Both the position numbers and the translations under genes were made by a program. 64,000 bases of DNA from Lasiosphaeris hirsuta (lineage: Eukaryota > Ascomycota > Sordariomycetes > Sordariales > Lasiosphaeriaceae), in assembly GCA_030549175.1 (NCBI GenBank), contig JAUKUA010000002.1, positions 3,410,001 through 3,474,000 on the forward strand. The letters run 5' to 3'. Positions 11,826 to 23,259 of the stretch are shown here, piece after piece; position 1 is the first letter of the stretch, and every line of letters starts with the position of its first letter. The notes under the pieces are model-generated. The model ran no database searches. It was not told the origin of the DNA and saw only the letters and a list, made by a program, of their open reading frames with translations.

Positions 11826-13732
11826 ATGCGTCTCCCTGTCATTGCAAACATGAACACCCACCTCAACAAGAGGCTTCTGGGTGCCGTTGCCGACACACTC
11901 CTCCAGCCCGTATGCACGCTCATCCCATCGACGCCGGGATGCCAACCTTCGACGCCAGCGCCAGCTCCAGCACCCGCTCCTGCCCCAGCTCCCGCCCCAG
12001 CGCCGGCTCCGGCACCAGCACCAGCTCCGGCTCCTGCTCCAGCTCCCGCTCCTGCTCCAGCTCCCGCTCCTGCTCCAGCTCCTGCTCCGGCTCCTGTTTC
12101 GGTCTCTATACCAGTAGTACCAAACCCTATCCCCGCTGTTGTATCCGCTCCTGCCCCGGCCCAACCAGCTCCGGCTCCTGCTCCGGCTCAGCCCGCCCCA
12201 GCACAACCAGCGCCAGCACCTGCTCAGCCCGCCCCGGCTTCAGGCGGTTCAAGCGGCTCGGGGTCCAACTCTGGTTCCAACACAGGTTCTAACACTAGCT
12301 CTGGATCAGGAAGTGGTGGCTCATCGGGCGCGGGCTCAGGTGCGGGCTCTGGATCCGGGGCTGCGTCTGGTGCCGGAAATGGGTCAGGAGCGGGTTCAGG
12401 CTCTGGAACAGGCTCAGGCTCCGGATCGGGAAGCGGCTCTGGAACAGGGTCGGGCTCGGGTTCAGGCTCGGGCAGCGGCTCTGGAGCGTCAGGGTCGGGT
12501 GGCGCAGCTGGGGCAGGATCCAACGGAAGCGGAACCTCCTCATCTGGAGGGGGCAACGGCAGTGGCAGCGGCGGGTCGGGAAGCGGGTCTGGAAAGAGCC
12601 CTCTGCCCACCGAGGTCACTGGCAACACCCTCCTTGTCGACAGCGCGGGGGGGCCGGAATCTGATGGAGGCTCGGGAACGGGTCCTGGCTCAGGATCGGG
12701 TGCCCAGCGAACAACGGTGGGTGGCTCGGACACTCCTGGTGAGCCTCCACAGCATGAGGCAAGTACCGATGACGATGCAACCGGGACTGGATTTCTTGGG
12801 CCCGAGGGCGGTGTAGGATCAGAAGGAGGGAATGGCAACGCCGGTGGGTCGGATACCGGTGGACGCGGCAGTAACTCAGGCTCGACCATCGGTGCCGGTT
12901 CTCGTGGGGGAGGAGGAGACGGAGATTCTGGCGGAGGTAGCGGTGGTAATAGCGATGGCAGCGGTGGGAATACGGGAGAGAGCAACGGGCCGAGTCCACT
13001 GCCTGGAATCATCGGCGGTGTTGTTGGTAAGTACACCCATAGTACTGCTGTTTCGGAGTGTTTTAGCTAACCTGCACAGCCCTCACCGTTCTCCTCCTCA
13101 TTCTACTAGCTCTCGTCTACAAGTACCGCCGAACACGCCAGGTCCAAGCCATCCTGAAGCACACACCCTTCAAGGTCTCGCCATATAGCGATGATGAAAA
13201 GAAGCGATCGTCAATGGGCGCGGGCCTTTTGTTCTGGGATGAAAACGACCCGGAACGCAACGCTGGGCAGATGGCGGAGAAGAGACAGAGCCGCATCGAC
13301 TATGGCAGCACCCAACCTGGTCCTGCAACGGCCATCACCCAACCGACCATGGCGCGCTTGTCGCTACGCAAGAACAGTCCGCTCGCAATCAATCTGGCGA
13401 TGGCAAACAGTCGACCTCAGACCCCAAGCGGCGAGTACGTCGTCTCGCCAATGTCCAGCCACTTTCCGAGGTCGCCCTCGCCAACCCTGCCCAGCCCCCG
13501 CCACAGCCAGGACTCGATCGGTGGCGCCAGCATTGCTAGCAGCGCCGTATTCTCACCCTCCATGATCTCATGGCCGCTGCCACCGTCGGCAGGGGGCAGC
13601 ATCGCCTCGCCGCCTGGCACCTCGCATGGACCGCCCATTGGTGATGCCAACGCACGATATTATCCACTGATGAAGAAACCCTCGCAACCGGCGAGGCCGT
13701 CGAACTGGAAGAAGCCGTCAAACTGGGTATGA
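11826..13732 (+). CDS. Single-pass surface protein with Ala-Pro and Gly-Ser repeat ectodomain
   Basis: Predicted 617 aa, join(11826..13026, 13080..13732). The intron (53 nt, GTAAGT...CTAAC...CACAG) falls exactly inside the membrane segment, and joining gives [20 protein letters not shown] followed by basic YKYRRTRQ. The ectodomain has an (AP)n tract, a Gly/Ser-rich tract (GSGSGSG), then an acidic Gly-rich stretch. The cytosolic tail of about 200 residues is Ser/Pro-rich with many possible phosphosites ([18 protein letters not shown]). This layout resembles fungal cell-wall stress sensors or anchored mucin-like proteins, but no WSC or Mid2-type Cys motif is seen. The N-terminus is uncertain: an in-frame ATG at 11754 adds 24 aa, and neither start gives a strong signal peptide, although NKR could be a Kex2-type site. 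An upstream exon is possible. Paralogue identity unknown. Confidence 0.78.
11951..12600 (+). repeat. Coding repeat: Ala-Pro then Gly-Ser codon array
   Basis: About 11951-12240 encodes alternating Ala-Pro through repeats of GCTCCAGCTCCC-type hexamers. About 12244-12600 encodes Gly-Ser/Gly-Ala repeats with GGCTCTGGAAC-type units. Synonymous variation among units shows the tract is old, not a fresh expansion. The skewed base content creates long false open frames on the minus strand. Confidence 0.85.
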
Positions 13733-14359
13733 CAAACCTTTTCATAATGCACCTACTTCAAGTTTACTTTTTGATACCCACCGGCTCTGAGAGGGTTTCA
13801 ATTGGCGCCGCCGGCTTGTGATGGGCGTGGTTGGGGACACTGGCTAGAAGGGGCGGTTGCTTTTGGAGGAGTTCTTCAGATTCGGTTGCCATGCTCTGCC
13901 ATGCGGAGGGGATGCCCCTGTACACGACATCAACATGTCACAATATTATGTTATTTTTCTCGGTGCGCTGCTCTGAGCTTTGCTCTGCCTATCTTTTGTT
14001 TGTATTCGATTTCTTTCTTTGTTGGATTTGGGGATCAAGAGGAATAACAAGAATGATGCAATCACTTGGCAAAACCCCTATATGCATGTATTCAACTCGT
14101 ATCTGAGTCCATAATTTGTATTGTAATTACATGTCTACACGATCAGCACAACCTTCAAGTTAGGTATCGCACAGCCTACTACATTACCACAAATGATGAA
14201 AACTTCGATTATGCTCCTCGTACCCAGCTAATTCGCCGAGTTCCAACACAGACGACCGTCTAGCCAATAGGGTGATTCCACCACCACCGCCACCCAGGTC
14301 CCCGTCCACCTGTCTGTCCCATGTAGTCCGGCGAGACTTGAACGCGCCGGTGCAAGCTG
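13733..14359. other. Convergent intergenic region
   Basis: This lies between the 3' ends of the surface-protein and SRR1-like genes. It is T-rich at 13950-14060, as expected for 3' untranslated regions. No further gene seen. Confidence 0.5.
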
Positions 14360-15543
14360 TCATAGCAAGGCCAAATCCTTCCTGACCCAAAGAACTAGTT
14401 TATTTGCCGCGTCTTCATGATGAGGGAAATCGACGCCAACATAGTCGCGGGCAAGCATCTCCTTGACTCTTGATGAAGCCGGATCGGTGCTCCTGTTGGG
14501 CCAAGTCAGTTAGCAGAGCGGCTTTGAAAGAGGGAGGCGCACTTACCTCGCGTCATCCTCATGGATTTCGTTCCATATCATGGCGGCTGGCCGGCCGAGA
14601 TCAGCAACGATTTGCTTGATCGGGACATCGGGCGCGATGGAGACAACCACACTATGCTCATCTACTTCCAGAAACCCCATGGGGTCGTCTAGAACCGTGA
14701 GTCCGGATGCGTGGAGGACCTGCTTGCTCAAGTCGGTGTTGCTGGGGTCCTGCACATAGCATTGCACTTCTGGTGTCGACGGACCATCGGGTGCCGAGAG
14801 GCTCGACAGGAAGCTCCGGATGCCCGTGAGCATGACGTGTTGGGCCAATGCGCGGTGCTGCATCGCTGAGGACTCGTATTGGTCAATTACACCACATGCG
14901 AAGCCGACGAGTTTCAGCCGATGGGTGACCGGCTTGATGGCTGAGGCAATGAGCTTCTTTACTTGGCTGTAATGCTCGCTCGCTTCCCACCCCGATCTGG
15001 TCTCGTCAAACCGCCGCCGTAGGTCTTGTGCCGGCGACGATGGAGCCAAGCCCGGGGGTTCGTCCTCATCCGTCTCCCAGTACACGCTCGAAATGTGAGC
15101 GGATAAACGGGCCATTTTGGCATCACCAAAGATGAAACCGAGCTCGGTCATCTCCTCGATTGAACGGTACCACACATATGGCCATATCCTATCCGCTGTT
15201 AGCCAGATACCGATTCTGGAGCTATCCATGGACCATACTCGTTCGTTTTCGTTTGTCCGTACTTGTCACGTCGTTGGGGAGCGGGGTACTCGACAATATT
15301 TCCGTCGATGGCCAGATGTGCCAAGGTGTGAATGCCAGATTCGTCGCGGCACCTCTGCACCTCGTGTGCAATGCTTTGGAGACCTTCTCTACTGAAAATT
15401 AGCACACCGTCGTCGTACATCTTTCCGACTTGCTTGACTTCGCTCTCAAAGTCTTGCGAGGGTTCGTCTCCGAAGTCTTGGCCGGTTTCGCCTTCCAAGA
15501 CTCGGTCGTCGGGTGCGGCTTGCCCCTCACCCTCATCAGGCAT
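14360..15543 (-). CDS. SRR1-like domain protein
   Basis: Predicted 359 aa in three exons: complement(15543..15239, 15188..14547, 14492..14360). Intron 1 (15189..15238, 50 nt) begins GTATGG and has CTAAC; intron 2 (14493..14546, 54 nt) begins GTAAGT, has CTAAC and ends CAACAG. Both joins restore frame. The central part matches the SRR1-like pattern: KLVGFACGVID, then QHRALAQHVML, then VQCYVQDPSNTDLSKQVL, GLTVLDDPMGFLEVDEHSVV and PAAMIWNEI. SRR1 homologues are linked to circadian and light responses in plants and to haem-related functions elsewhere. The role here is inferred only, but the domain call is good. The acidic N-terminal 40 residues are low complexity. An in-frame ATG 48 bases upstream (15591) is an alternative start. 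Confidence 0.8.
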
Positions 15544-16091
15544 GATCAATACCACGAGTAAATTGAGTGAGTGGGAAATGAGTACTTGCAACTCGAAGGT
15601 GATCGTCCCAGCATCGGGAAACCTAGAAAAGCTGATTTATGCGCTTTAAGTCTAGACTGGAAAGAGACTTGGCACTAGGCTGTTGCCTAACCTGAGTTCA
15701 GCCAGTAGACACTCTCTGTTGTGTGCGACGAATCTGGGCACACAATATTTCCATTTTCGTATCTCGACCACGTGACGTTGCTCACCCTGGCTCAGGCTAG
15801 CTCACCTTTGCTCACCCTAATTACCATTTTCGGCGGCTGCGGCGCAGTCTGCCGAATCACTTCAGCTCTACCAGAGAGGCCCCAGAACTAGTCCCATATA
15901 TAAAGATGGCCAAAATGTGTCCTACTTTTTAAACGAGCAGGCACGTGTATTTATATTACTTACCTGCTCCTGGCACACCGAGGTGATCCAGGTGAAGATA
16001 GTGCAGAGGGAAGGACCCCAAAGGCGGTAGGGCTAATACAACTCTCGAGGGATGAATTCACTGCCAAACAGGGCGTTGATCCAAAGATACT
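15544..16091. other. Intergenic, repeat-rich flank
   Basis: The motif GCTCACCCT is repeated at 15780-15820. No gene supported. Confidence 0.45.
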
Positions 16092-16215
16092 GTTAGGTTG
16101 CAAATGAACAATGAATTGCTAGCGTGAGGAACCAAGAAGGTCCCTCACCCATCGTAGATACGATGATAGTATCTATACTACTGGATGCGTGAGGTAACTT
16201 GTACCTTGATCACTT
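16091..16215. repeat. LTR-like repeat fragment, copy 1
   Basis: It shares AATTGCTxGCGTGAGGAAC, an imperfect GTGAGGAA...TCCCTCAC hairpin, and about 95 bases later GGTAACTTGTAC, with a second site at 45515-45625. The same motifs occur in the same order at similar spacing, so the two are diverged copies of one repeat. It starts near a TGTTAGG that could be an LTR end, but no target duplication or coding part was identified. Confidence 0.5.
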
Positions 16216-16441
16216 TGATCACCATCGGACCTGAGTGATTATCAGGGTGATCAAGAAACGTCATACAGGAGACGTAGTATAGGCCAACGAGGTTTAGATT
16301 TGAACAGCGCGTTATAAAATCCGTCGTACGGACATCTGAGGAGACACCAAAGGGCACACGTTCGGACTAGGCCGAGTTCTATGAATTCCCGTATGCGAGC
16401 GATTGCCTTGTCCAAAACCTCATGCTCTTCAGACACTGACT

Positions 16442-16474
16442 AAAAAAAAAAAAGGGGGGGGGGGGGGGGGGGGG
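16442..16474 (+). repeat. Homopolymer pair A12-G21
   Basis: Twelve A residues are followed directly by 21 G residues. The exact length is likely unreliable in any assembly. Confidence 0.9.
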
Positions 16475-16785
16475 AACAAGAGAAACTCCTCCAGTAGCTT
16501 TCAGGCGCTCGTTGGTACTTAGGGAGGTATACACAGTAATACTACTGTAAGCTGTCGCCCGTCTTGCCTTAGAGCTGACGTTGATGTATGAATACTTCTA
16601 GCTTTTACTAGGGGTGCACATTTACTCTGGCTAAGGGTGCACTCGCGCGGGCCAGGGTTGGGGTTTTATATGGCCCCACCCAGCTAATTTAGAATTTTCA
16701 TGCCTGGCCAGTACATTTCTTTGACCACGATCCCCAAACCTCCCACTACCTACAACCTGCCGACAATTCAGAGGCATCATAACAA

Positions 16786-17489
16786 CTAGCCACGGCTAAT
16801 CACAGTGATTTTTTACTAGTCCTGTGGCCAAATAGGCTATCCTACAGTGTTTTGGGACTATCTGCAGCTTTCCAGACCCTTACGCTGTCCAAGAACAGCT
16901 ACACGTGTCCGTTGTAGGGATGGTTGGCAATGAGAGGCACAGAGCTTGTACCGGTAGCTCCCGCAAAGACCCTATTACCATTCAATCAAGCCCTATAGCC
17001 TCTTAAGATGATAACGAATTCCCTCATATCGACGACCCCCTCCAGAAATACAGGGCCTACCCGGGGCCTACAGGCTCCCAGCCCACGTCGAGCACACTGG
17101 AAGCAACCCAACCAATCAGAAGGTACGATTCGACGTCCTAGAAGCAATCTGACTAATCAGATCGCCCTGTTAGCTCCCAACACAACATGAGCTTGCTACA
17201 CAAGCAGGCGTATCAACGCTCGAAAAGCCAATGAAGGAAACCCTTCTTCTACAGTTTACCACTATTCTAGGAATACAGCGTTGTTTTTAGGCACCGAAGG
17301 TAGCCCCTACAATCAGTTTCCCCATCTTTGTCTTTGTGATCAGAAGAAATGCTGTCAGTCGCTACCACTTAGAGCGCCATCAGCCCGGGAATCACAATGT
17401 TCTGGCATACAACACCTGTACAGCTGGCACGGAGCCAGCTACATTTGCAATCACTTAGCTACGTAAGTGGCTCTGTTAGCCGTGGCTAG
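16786..17489. mobile_element. Candidate non-autonomous element bounded by a 14-bp inverted repeat
   Basis: CTAGCCACGGCTAA at 16786-16799 is an exact reverse complement of TTAGCCGTGGCTAG at 17476-17489. The 704-bp interval has no long open frame. An internal hairpin AGCTGGC-ACGGA-GCCAGCT lies near 17413-17431. Fourteen matching bases at this spacing are suggestive, but no target-site duplication was confirmed and homology stops just outside the core. Confidence 0.35.
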
Positions 17490-18373
17490 GTTTGGGATAG
17501 TGTGGTTGTTTTTTATCTTATTTCCCGCTTCAAGAGGCACCAAGAAATTGTTCCAGCATGCTCTTCACTCACGTATGGGCTATAGGGGGAAAGATGACTG
17601 AAAACGGCCTTCACAACCTTCACGGACAAACACCATCAAATTAGTCGCCGACCCAAGAGTGTACAAATGAATTTAACACTAGGTCACGGTCGGGCGTGCT
17701 GGGCACTGAGCAGACTGAGAGTAATGCCCCACTGGTCCGAGGGGCTTCGGGTGACACGGGTATTTGTACCCCTCGCCCAGTGTGCGCCGGCGCGTCTCTC
17801 ACTGTTCAGCGACGCGCGGTGTCGAGCTGGGCAGTGTGCCACGCTGCAACTTACTGCATGAGTAGGTGGACAACGGTGATGAAAAGGCGGATTGTTGGGA
17901 TCTCGCGTTGGCCCATCTTTCACAGCCTATTGTCTCGACCCATGGGGCTGTATCTCGATATCCTCCGAGCCTTGTGTTTTATTGTAGCGGGCGCGCGTCC
18001 GTTGCAGCCTCTCCTACAGGTTTTCCTGATCCATAAAATCAGCCGCCAAGTCTCCATCCTACGTCCGGCTTACATGTTTTTGTTCCCGCGCCAAGACTGA
18101 AGAGTCGGGGGGAGCTTGCAGTTCATTCGCCATTCGTCCTAACATGTTGCGCACTTGTGTTATACGACAGCTGCGTAACAACCCAACACATTTTGTCCGG
18201 CCAGCTTGCGGCTTGGTGCAATTTCCTGGGCAGATGTATGATACGTCTTATTAAATCGCGGCGGATCTGAGAACATGGTCCCTCGTAAACTGGGCCACAC
18301 CACTGCCCTCAGAGCCTGCTCCCTTCTTCCTGTCTCTCGTCACCGTCACCCCCTACTAGCTCTGACTTTGCAG
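17490..18373. other. Intergenic stretch
   Basis: No supported gene. The last bases before 18374 (CTCTGACTTTGCAG) look like an intron acceptor, so the aldo-keto reductase relic may once have had an upstream exon. Confidence 0.4.
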
Positions 18374-19339
18374 ATGGCCAACACCACAGCGACTCCTCAC
18401 CCGCGTTCGTTGCTGATCTTTGGCACGGCGTGGAAGGAGGATAGAACCGCCGAGCTCATAAGAGAAGTACTGTTGGTAAGCTTCAGGGCGGTCGACACGG
18501 CTAACTACCCTACCGGATATAATGAACCGCTGACGGGCGATGGTATCTAAGCTGCTCTTGAGTCTGGCATCAAACGTGAAGACTTGTTTGTAAGTTTGAG
18601 TTTTGCGGGCCATTAGCCATAGCTCGATGGCTCTCTAAACTAATGGGAAATACCTGGTCTCAGATCCAGACTAAATTCACGCCTCTGTGAGCCCACGAAG
18701 AGGACAAGATTCCCTTCAACCCGGACTAGAATACTGAAGACCAAGTCCGGGAGTCGACGAACAGTCGTTCAAACATCTCAAGGTCGACTACCTGGATGCA
18801 TTATCTCTCCATACACCGTTAAAGGACGAGGATGACAACATGAAGGCGTGGAAGGTCTTTGAGACCTATGTGCCTGATAGGGTCCGGCGCCTGGGCGTCT
18901 CCAATTTCTCCCTCGCCCAGCTGGTCAAGGTGTATGAGGCCGCCACGATCAAGCCCGAGATGGTGCAGAATTGCTTTTACAAGGAGACATGCTTCGACCC
19001 TGGCGTTCGAGCCTTTTGTCAAGACAAAGGGTTAACCTATCAAGCCTTTTGGATGCTTATACCCACAATCCAGAGATTATGAGTTCCGACCTTATTGGGT
19101 CGGTATCCGAGAAGCTCGACGTCGAGAAGGAGCTGACCTTTTACCTCCTGATCCTCGGGCTCGGCGGTACTCAAGTCCTCTGCGGCACCACCAAGCCCGA
19201 TAGAATACGGCGGAACCTCGAGGCGGTGGCGAATTGGAAAGCGAACCAGGCGGTCCGCGACGAGCTGCAGCCGTCTGTCGAAGCCTTCAAGCAGATGCTT
19301 GAGGAACTCATTCAGGAAGGGGGAGGCTCCAAGATGTAG
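18374..19339 (+). pseudogene. Aldo-keto reductase pseudogene
   Basis: Fragments follow aldo-keto reductase order. The N-terminus has LLIFGTAWKED, then VDTANYPTGYNEPLTGDG, where AKRs have GYRxxDTAxxYxNE. An intron of about 90 nt starts GTAAGT near 18590. Next come HLKVDYLDALSLHTPLKDED, RVRRLGVSNFSLAQLVKVYE, ending with VLCGTTKPDRIRRNLEAV, close to the usual AKR C-terminus. Interruptions are TAA after GDGI (about 18548), TGA in FTPL-x-AHEED, TAG in FNPD-x-NTED, a frameshift before the SFKHLKVDYLD part, and another near 19047. All three stops fit a C-to-T change of CAA, CGA or CAG. The product would be a soluble NADPH-dependent reductase if intact. Confidence 0.85.
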
Positions 19340-20588
19340 GGGGGGCAATGTCTTCAAGCGGGCAAACCCGAGTATTAGAACACATGCAAGAGTGTGAGTA
19401 GCTGCGCTTAGAGCAACATGACGGATCAATTCAGTAAACGTAGCAGGACTCTATGCTTCATCAACTTCGGTATCCTAAGCGTAACAAACATCAATGTTTC
19501 TGTACGAGAACCCTTTGCCCTGCATGAACAATCAGGCTTGAGAAAGCAGCAACGTCAAGTCGAAGCCCTAAGAAAATCTCGCAAGATTGCTCGGATGTTA
19601 CTAGCTAGAGGGTCAACGCAAATGACTTAATACCACCGAAGGGGGTAATCACTCCATGGGAGGAGGATAGAATGGGCCTGATACGTACCTTCAGACTTAG
19701 CCAATGTTGGTGACAGCTTGGGTTTGGATAATAGGGATGGAACGCTTGTGATCGTTCTCGCCGGTTACGTTGGTGTCAAGGTTGTCAGCGGCGAGTCATT
19801 TCCGCCATGGCTGGGTCTGAGACGACCCCGAAGAAGGCAGGTCGTCGTGGGCACGTGGGCGGTTATCCTGCTCAGAAGTGGAAGGGGAAGGCATGGCGGC
19901 GGCGATTTATATTGGCCGGTTTCTCGTCAGTTCCTCAGAGGCAAGTGGTATTGTTGCTGGTTTGAGTCTCTGCCAAACTCCTTTTTCCGAAAGAGTGAAC
20001 TGGCTGAGGTGCGGACGCCGGTTTGTCCTAAATACCTGGTGCGCGGCTCTGCCGAGCCCGTGATTTGTCTGGAGGTGGATGGATAAGAGGGTGTCCATAT
20101 CACAGTTTCGGGCTTGTTTCTATTACGTTATCGGTCCCGAAGGATATCTGCCAGCCTGACGGTGCATAAAATGCAGGAAGTGGTCAACTGATCTGATGTT
20201 CGTGAGGGTGTGGGCAGAGAGGGTGGGGGCTGATAGGGTCGGGACCAAGTCTGTAACTCGCCGACATGGGCCGGGCACTTTGATACTTTGATTCCAAGCC
20301 GGGCGATGGCTATTGCACAGTCTTCCAGATACCTGCAGGTTGCATCTTCGGGCGACAATGTGAGCATGGAGGGAGAGGGGTTGCTGCAGCATGCCGCGAA
20401 TTTGGCCGACTAGGCACAAACCTAACGTCAAAGGTGTCATACGTCCCTCTTTTCTTCCCGCTACAGCCGTTGTGAGAGAGTGCTCGAGCTGGCACGTTTC
20501 ATCTTCACATTTGTCCCGGCACGGGGCAAATATCACATCACCCCCCTCAAGTCTCGGCAACTCTCCCTTGGCTGTGGATGCTGTCGCA
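19340..20588. other. Intergenic stretch
   Basis: No supported gene on either strand. A minus-strand open frame overlapping 20123-20812 is antisense to the CmcJ-like relic and has no independent support. Confidence 0.45.
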
Positions 20589-21270
20589 ATGGCTCCCCAG
20601 ATTTCTGTATCGATCAACTTTCTCAAACGGCTTGAATTATACCACACAGAGAAACCCTTTCGCCTGTACGTCGGGCGGACAGCAGGCTTCCCTGATGCCC
20701 GGATAACCAATGTCGAGACCGAACCCAGGTCGGGAATCCTGTTGACCGATGTTAGGGGCGAAGAAGAATTGTAAGACCTTGAAACACACGGCTTCAAGTT
20801 TATCAAGCACAATCAAACCTTCTCTTCGTTTACAGACGCTCAGGCTGTTGAAGAATGCTACCTACCCGAGGTCGAGACTATTATCCGCAACAATGTACCC
20901 GGCGCAGAGCGGGTTGTTGTTTTCGACTGGCGGGTACGGAAGCCCTGTCCCTTGTCCTTTATCGACTTGGATCAGAGATACTTTTGTGAGAATACCAAAC
21001 TGACACATTCCCACTCTTTTATTTCTATTTATGGATCAGAGAACAAATGGACCAGTCAAGAAGAGACCCAAACATCTTGGTCTCACCTCTCGAGTTGCAG
21101 GAGCCCACATTCGCCCTCGCGCCGTCACAAACTGTTCACACTGGTAGGTCTTAGGTTCTCAAGTCGAGGTCCCGGACCTCGAACCGAGCTATCAAACTAA
21201 CCAAAAGCGCAATGTCAACGCAGGAGGGTGTCATTTTCAAGAACTGGGACACGAGTTCATCTACGCAGTG
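20589..21270 (+). pseudogene. CmcJ/AsaB-like oxidoreductase pseudogene (truncated)
   Basis: From ATG 20589 the frame reads MAPQISVSINFLKRLELYHT, then GFPDARITNVETEPRSGILL, then TDVRGEEEL, then a TAA, then DLETHGFKFIKHNQTFSSFT and EECYLPEVETIIRNNVPGAE followed by VVVFDWRVRK. This is the N-terminal pattern of the fungal CmcJ-like family (hydroxylase/methyltransferase-type enzymes frequent in secondary metabolism), where the segment is normally ...LYDLExHGF... and ...VVxFDxxVRR.... The TAA replaces the expected Tyr codon (TAC). A possible intron with GTGAGA starts near 20981. Past about 21100 only a weak continuation (NGPVKKRPKHLGLTSRVAGA) can be seen. The catalytic half is gone. Confidence 0.6.
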
Positions 21271-21283
21271 CCGATGTAAGTAC

Positions 21284-23212
21284 CTAGCCCAGTTGTTCTC
21301 CGTGCATCGTCAAGCTGACATTGAACAAGTCTGAGGCAACCCCCAAGACCTTTGCCATCAACTCTTGAGCCGCCTCGAGCGCCTCTTCTGCCTCAGTCTC
21401 TTGTCTGGGCGATTGGAGAATGAGTGACTTTCTGAAAAAGCACCTAGCTAGCCTGTCATCACTGTCCTCGTAGTTTTGGAATGCCTCAATAGCGTTATCA
21501 ACGGCCTTACTGGTAATTGGTGAGTGTCGGTACCTTTAAGTGCTGGTAATTAGTGCCTTGGGGTTGGGCGGACTTATAGTGCATCGGCGAAGCGACCAAG
21601 TTGCTCATACACACAGGCCAAACCGTAGTAACTTACGCCCGTGTCGTTGTTCTGGGAGCCCATGACCTTCTCGCGAATTGTCAACGTGTCTTCGTGGACA
21701 CGGGGTCCCGCTTTCATGTCGCCGCAGGCAATGAGCAAATCAGCGAGGGTGAAGCGAAACTGATTTGATCTAAAGTCGTCCCTCCCGTTCGCCTTTTCCA
21801 CTAGCTCGACTGCGCGACGACAATTTTCCAAGGCCTGGGAAATCCGCTTTTGTCCCATCTCGACGCGGCAAATGTTGTTAGTAGCTGAGCCCGATCTCGT
21901 ATGGCATAGACTTCTCGTCGCCAAGTGTCAACTTGATGTCTAGTGCCTTTTGGAAGAGGGGCAGTGCATTGTCGTGCTCCTCTAGGACGAGGTGGGCAGC
22001 CCCAGTGTTGTTGTATGCGTTTGCCAGTTGAAGAAAGTCGTTCTTGCCCGGTTTCGGGACCACATCCAACCACTTTGATCGCAAGTCGAGGGCCTTTTGA
22101 AACATGGCAAGACATTCTTTGCATGTTGAGAAAACATGGAGCTGGAGAGCCCCGATGATGGTCGCCGTGTCGGCCCGGATGGGATCGGGATCGTCGGGGT
22201 CCAAAACCAGATCGCACACTTCGAGGGCTTTCTGCGCAAAGGACATGGGGTTCCCGATTCCGCGCTCCCACATGAAGTTAGGCACAATTGGCAAGCAGCT
22301 CGCCGAGCGCCCGTGGGGGCTTGGTACTGCCGGTAGAACCCGCAGGCCACCGTGAAACGTCAAATTCTTCCTTGATGCTGAGCACGTGGGGGAGCCATTT
22401 GGCACACGCAGTCCAGTGTTTGAACATAGTCCCGCCATCATCCGGGCGGCGGGGGAACAATTGAGTCAGTAAGCCGACTGCATCCTCGAGCGCCTCAGCC
22501 CAAGGGTTGGACGCGTCGTCGAGTGTATGAAGCGCGTGGAGTTTGACAACTCGATGCATCCTGATGAGTTGCCTGCCTGCGAGATCCCCGGGGTTTGCTG
22601 AGCGTGAGACGAGGTCGTATTTGGTCAAGATGCGTACCGCATTGTTCCACTCCAAAGGGTCAGCGAGGTGACCCAGGCGTGAAATCTTGGCGCATCCCTC
22701 AGTAACAACCCTCTCGTCAACCCCGTCCGTCTGGAAGAAAGCCAATACATTGAGGAGATGCCGGTAGCTTTTCGACAAGCGGTTGAAGGATAGTTCGCAG
22801 CAGCTGGCTAATGTGTCGGCGTATTGCAGGCTCGAGGCGCTCATCGTGTCTGAATATAAACGTCGGGAATTCATGCGCTCGCACAGTAGACTGTAAAATT
22901 CGCTCAGCGTGCATCGTGTCTGTCGGATATAGGAACACATCTGGCAAAGTGCAAGTGGTAGACCATCTAGTTCGTGGACGATCTTGAGAGACGTGTCCGA
23001 GCTTGGCTCGTTCAGCCCGATTTGCGATTGAAGCAGAGAGGAAGCCTGGTCGTCATCGAAACCCTCTAATCGCAACTGCTTGGTTGACAGGCTGTCGGCT
23101 ACGTCACGGTCTCTTGTGGTGAACATTATCGCACCGTTTCTACCGTTAGGCCAATACTCCAGTACGGTCGCCGAGTCGTCAACATTGTCGAAGATCAGAA
23201 GCCAAGTACTAT

Positions 23213-23259
<47 letters not shown>

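Noticed and set aside
12224..13036. Long minus-strand open frame rich in Pro, antisense to the surface protein
   Set aside because: It mirrors the Gly/Ser and Ala/Pro codon arrays; the plus-strand gene has a membrane helix, splice site and tail that explain the region.
14300..14400. tRNA-like T-arm (GCGCG-TTCAAGT-CTCGC) on the minus strand
   Set aside because: No matching 5' acceptor stem or anticodon arm was found, and the segment overlaps the last exon of the SRR1-like gene.
20123..20812. 229-codon minus-strand frame
   Set aside because: It is antisense to the CmcJ-like relic and has no domain, start context or splice support.
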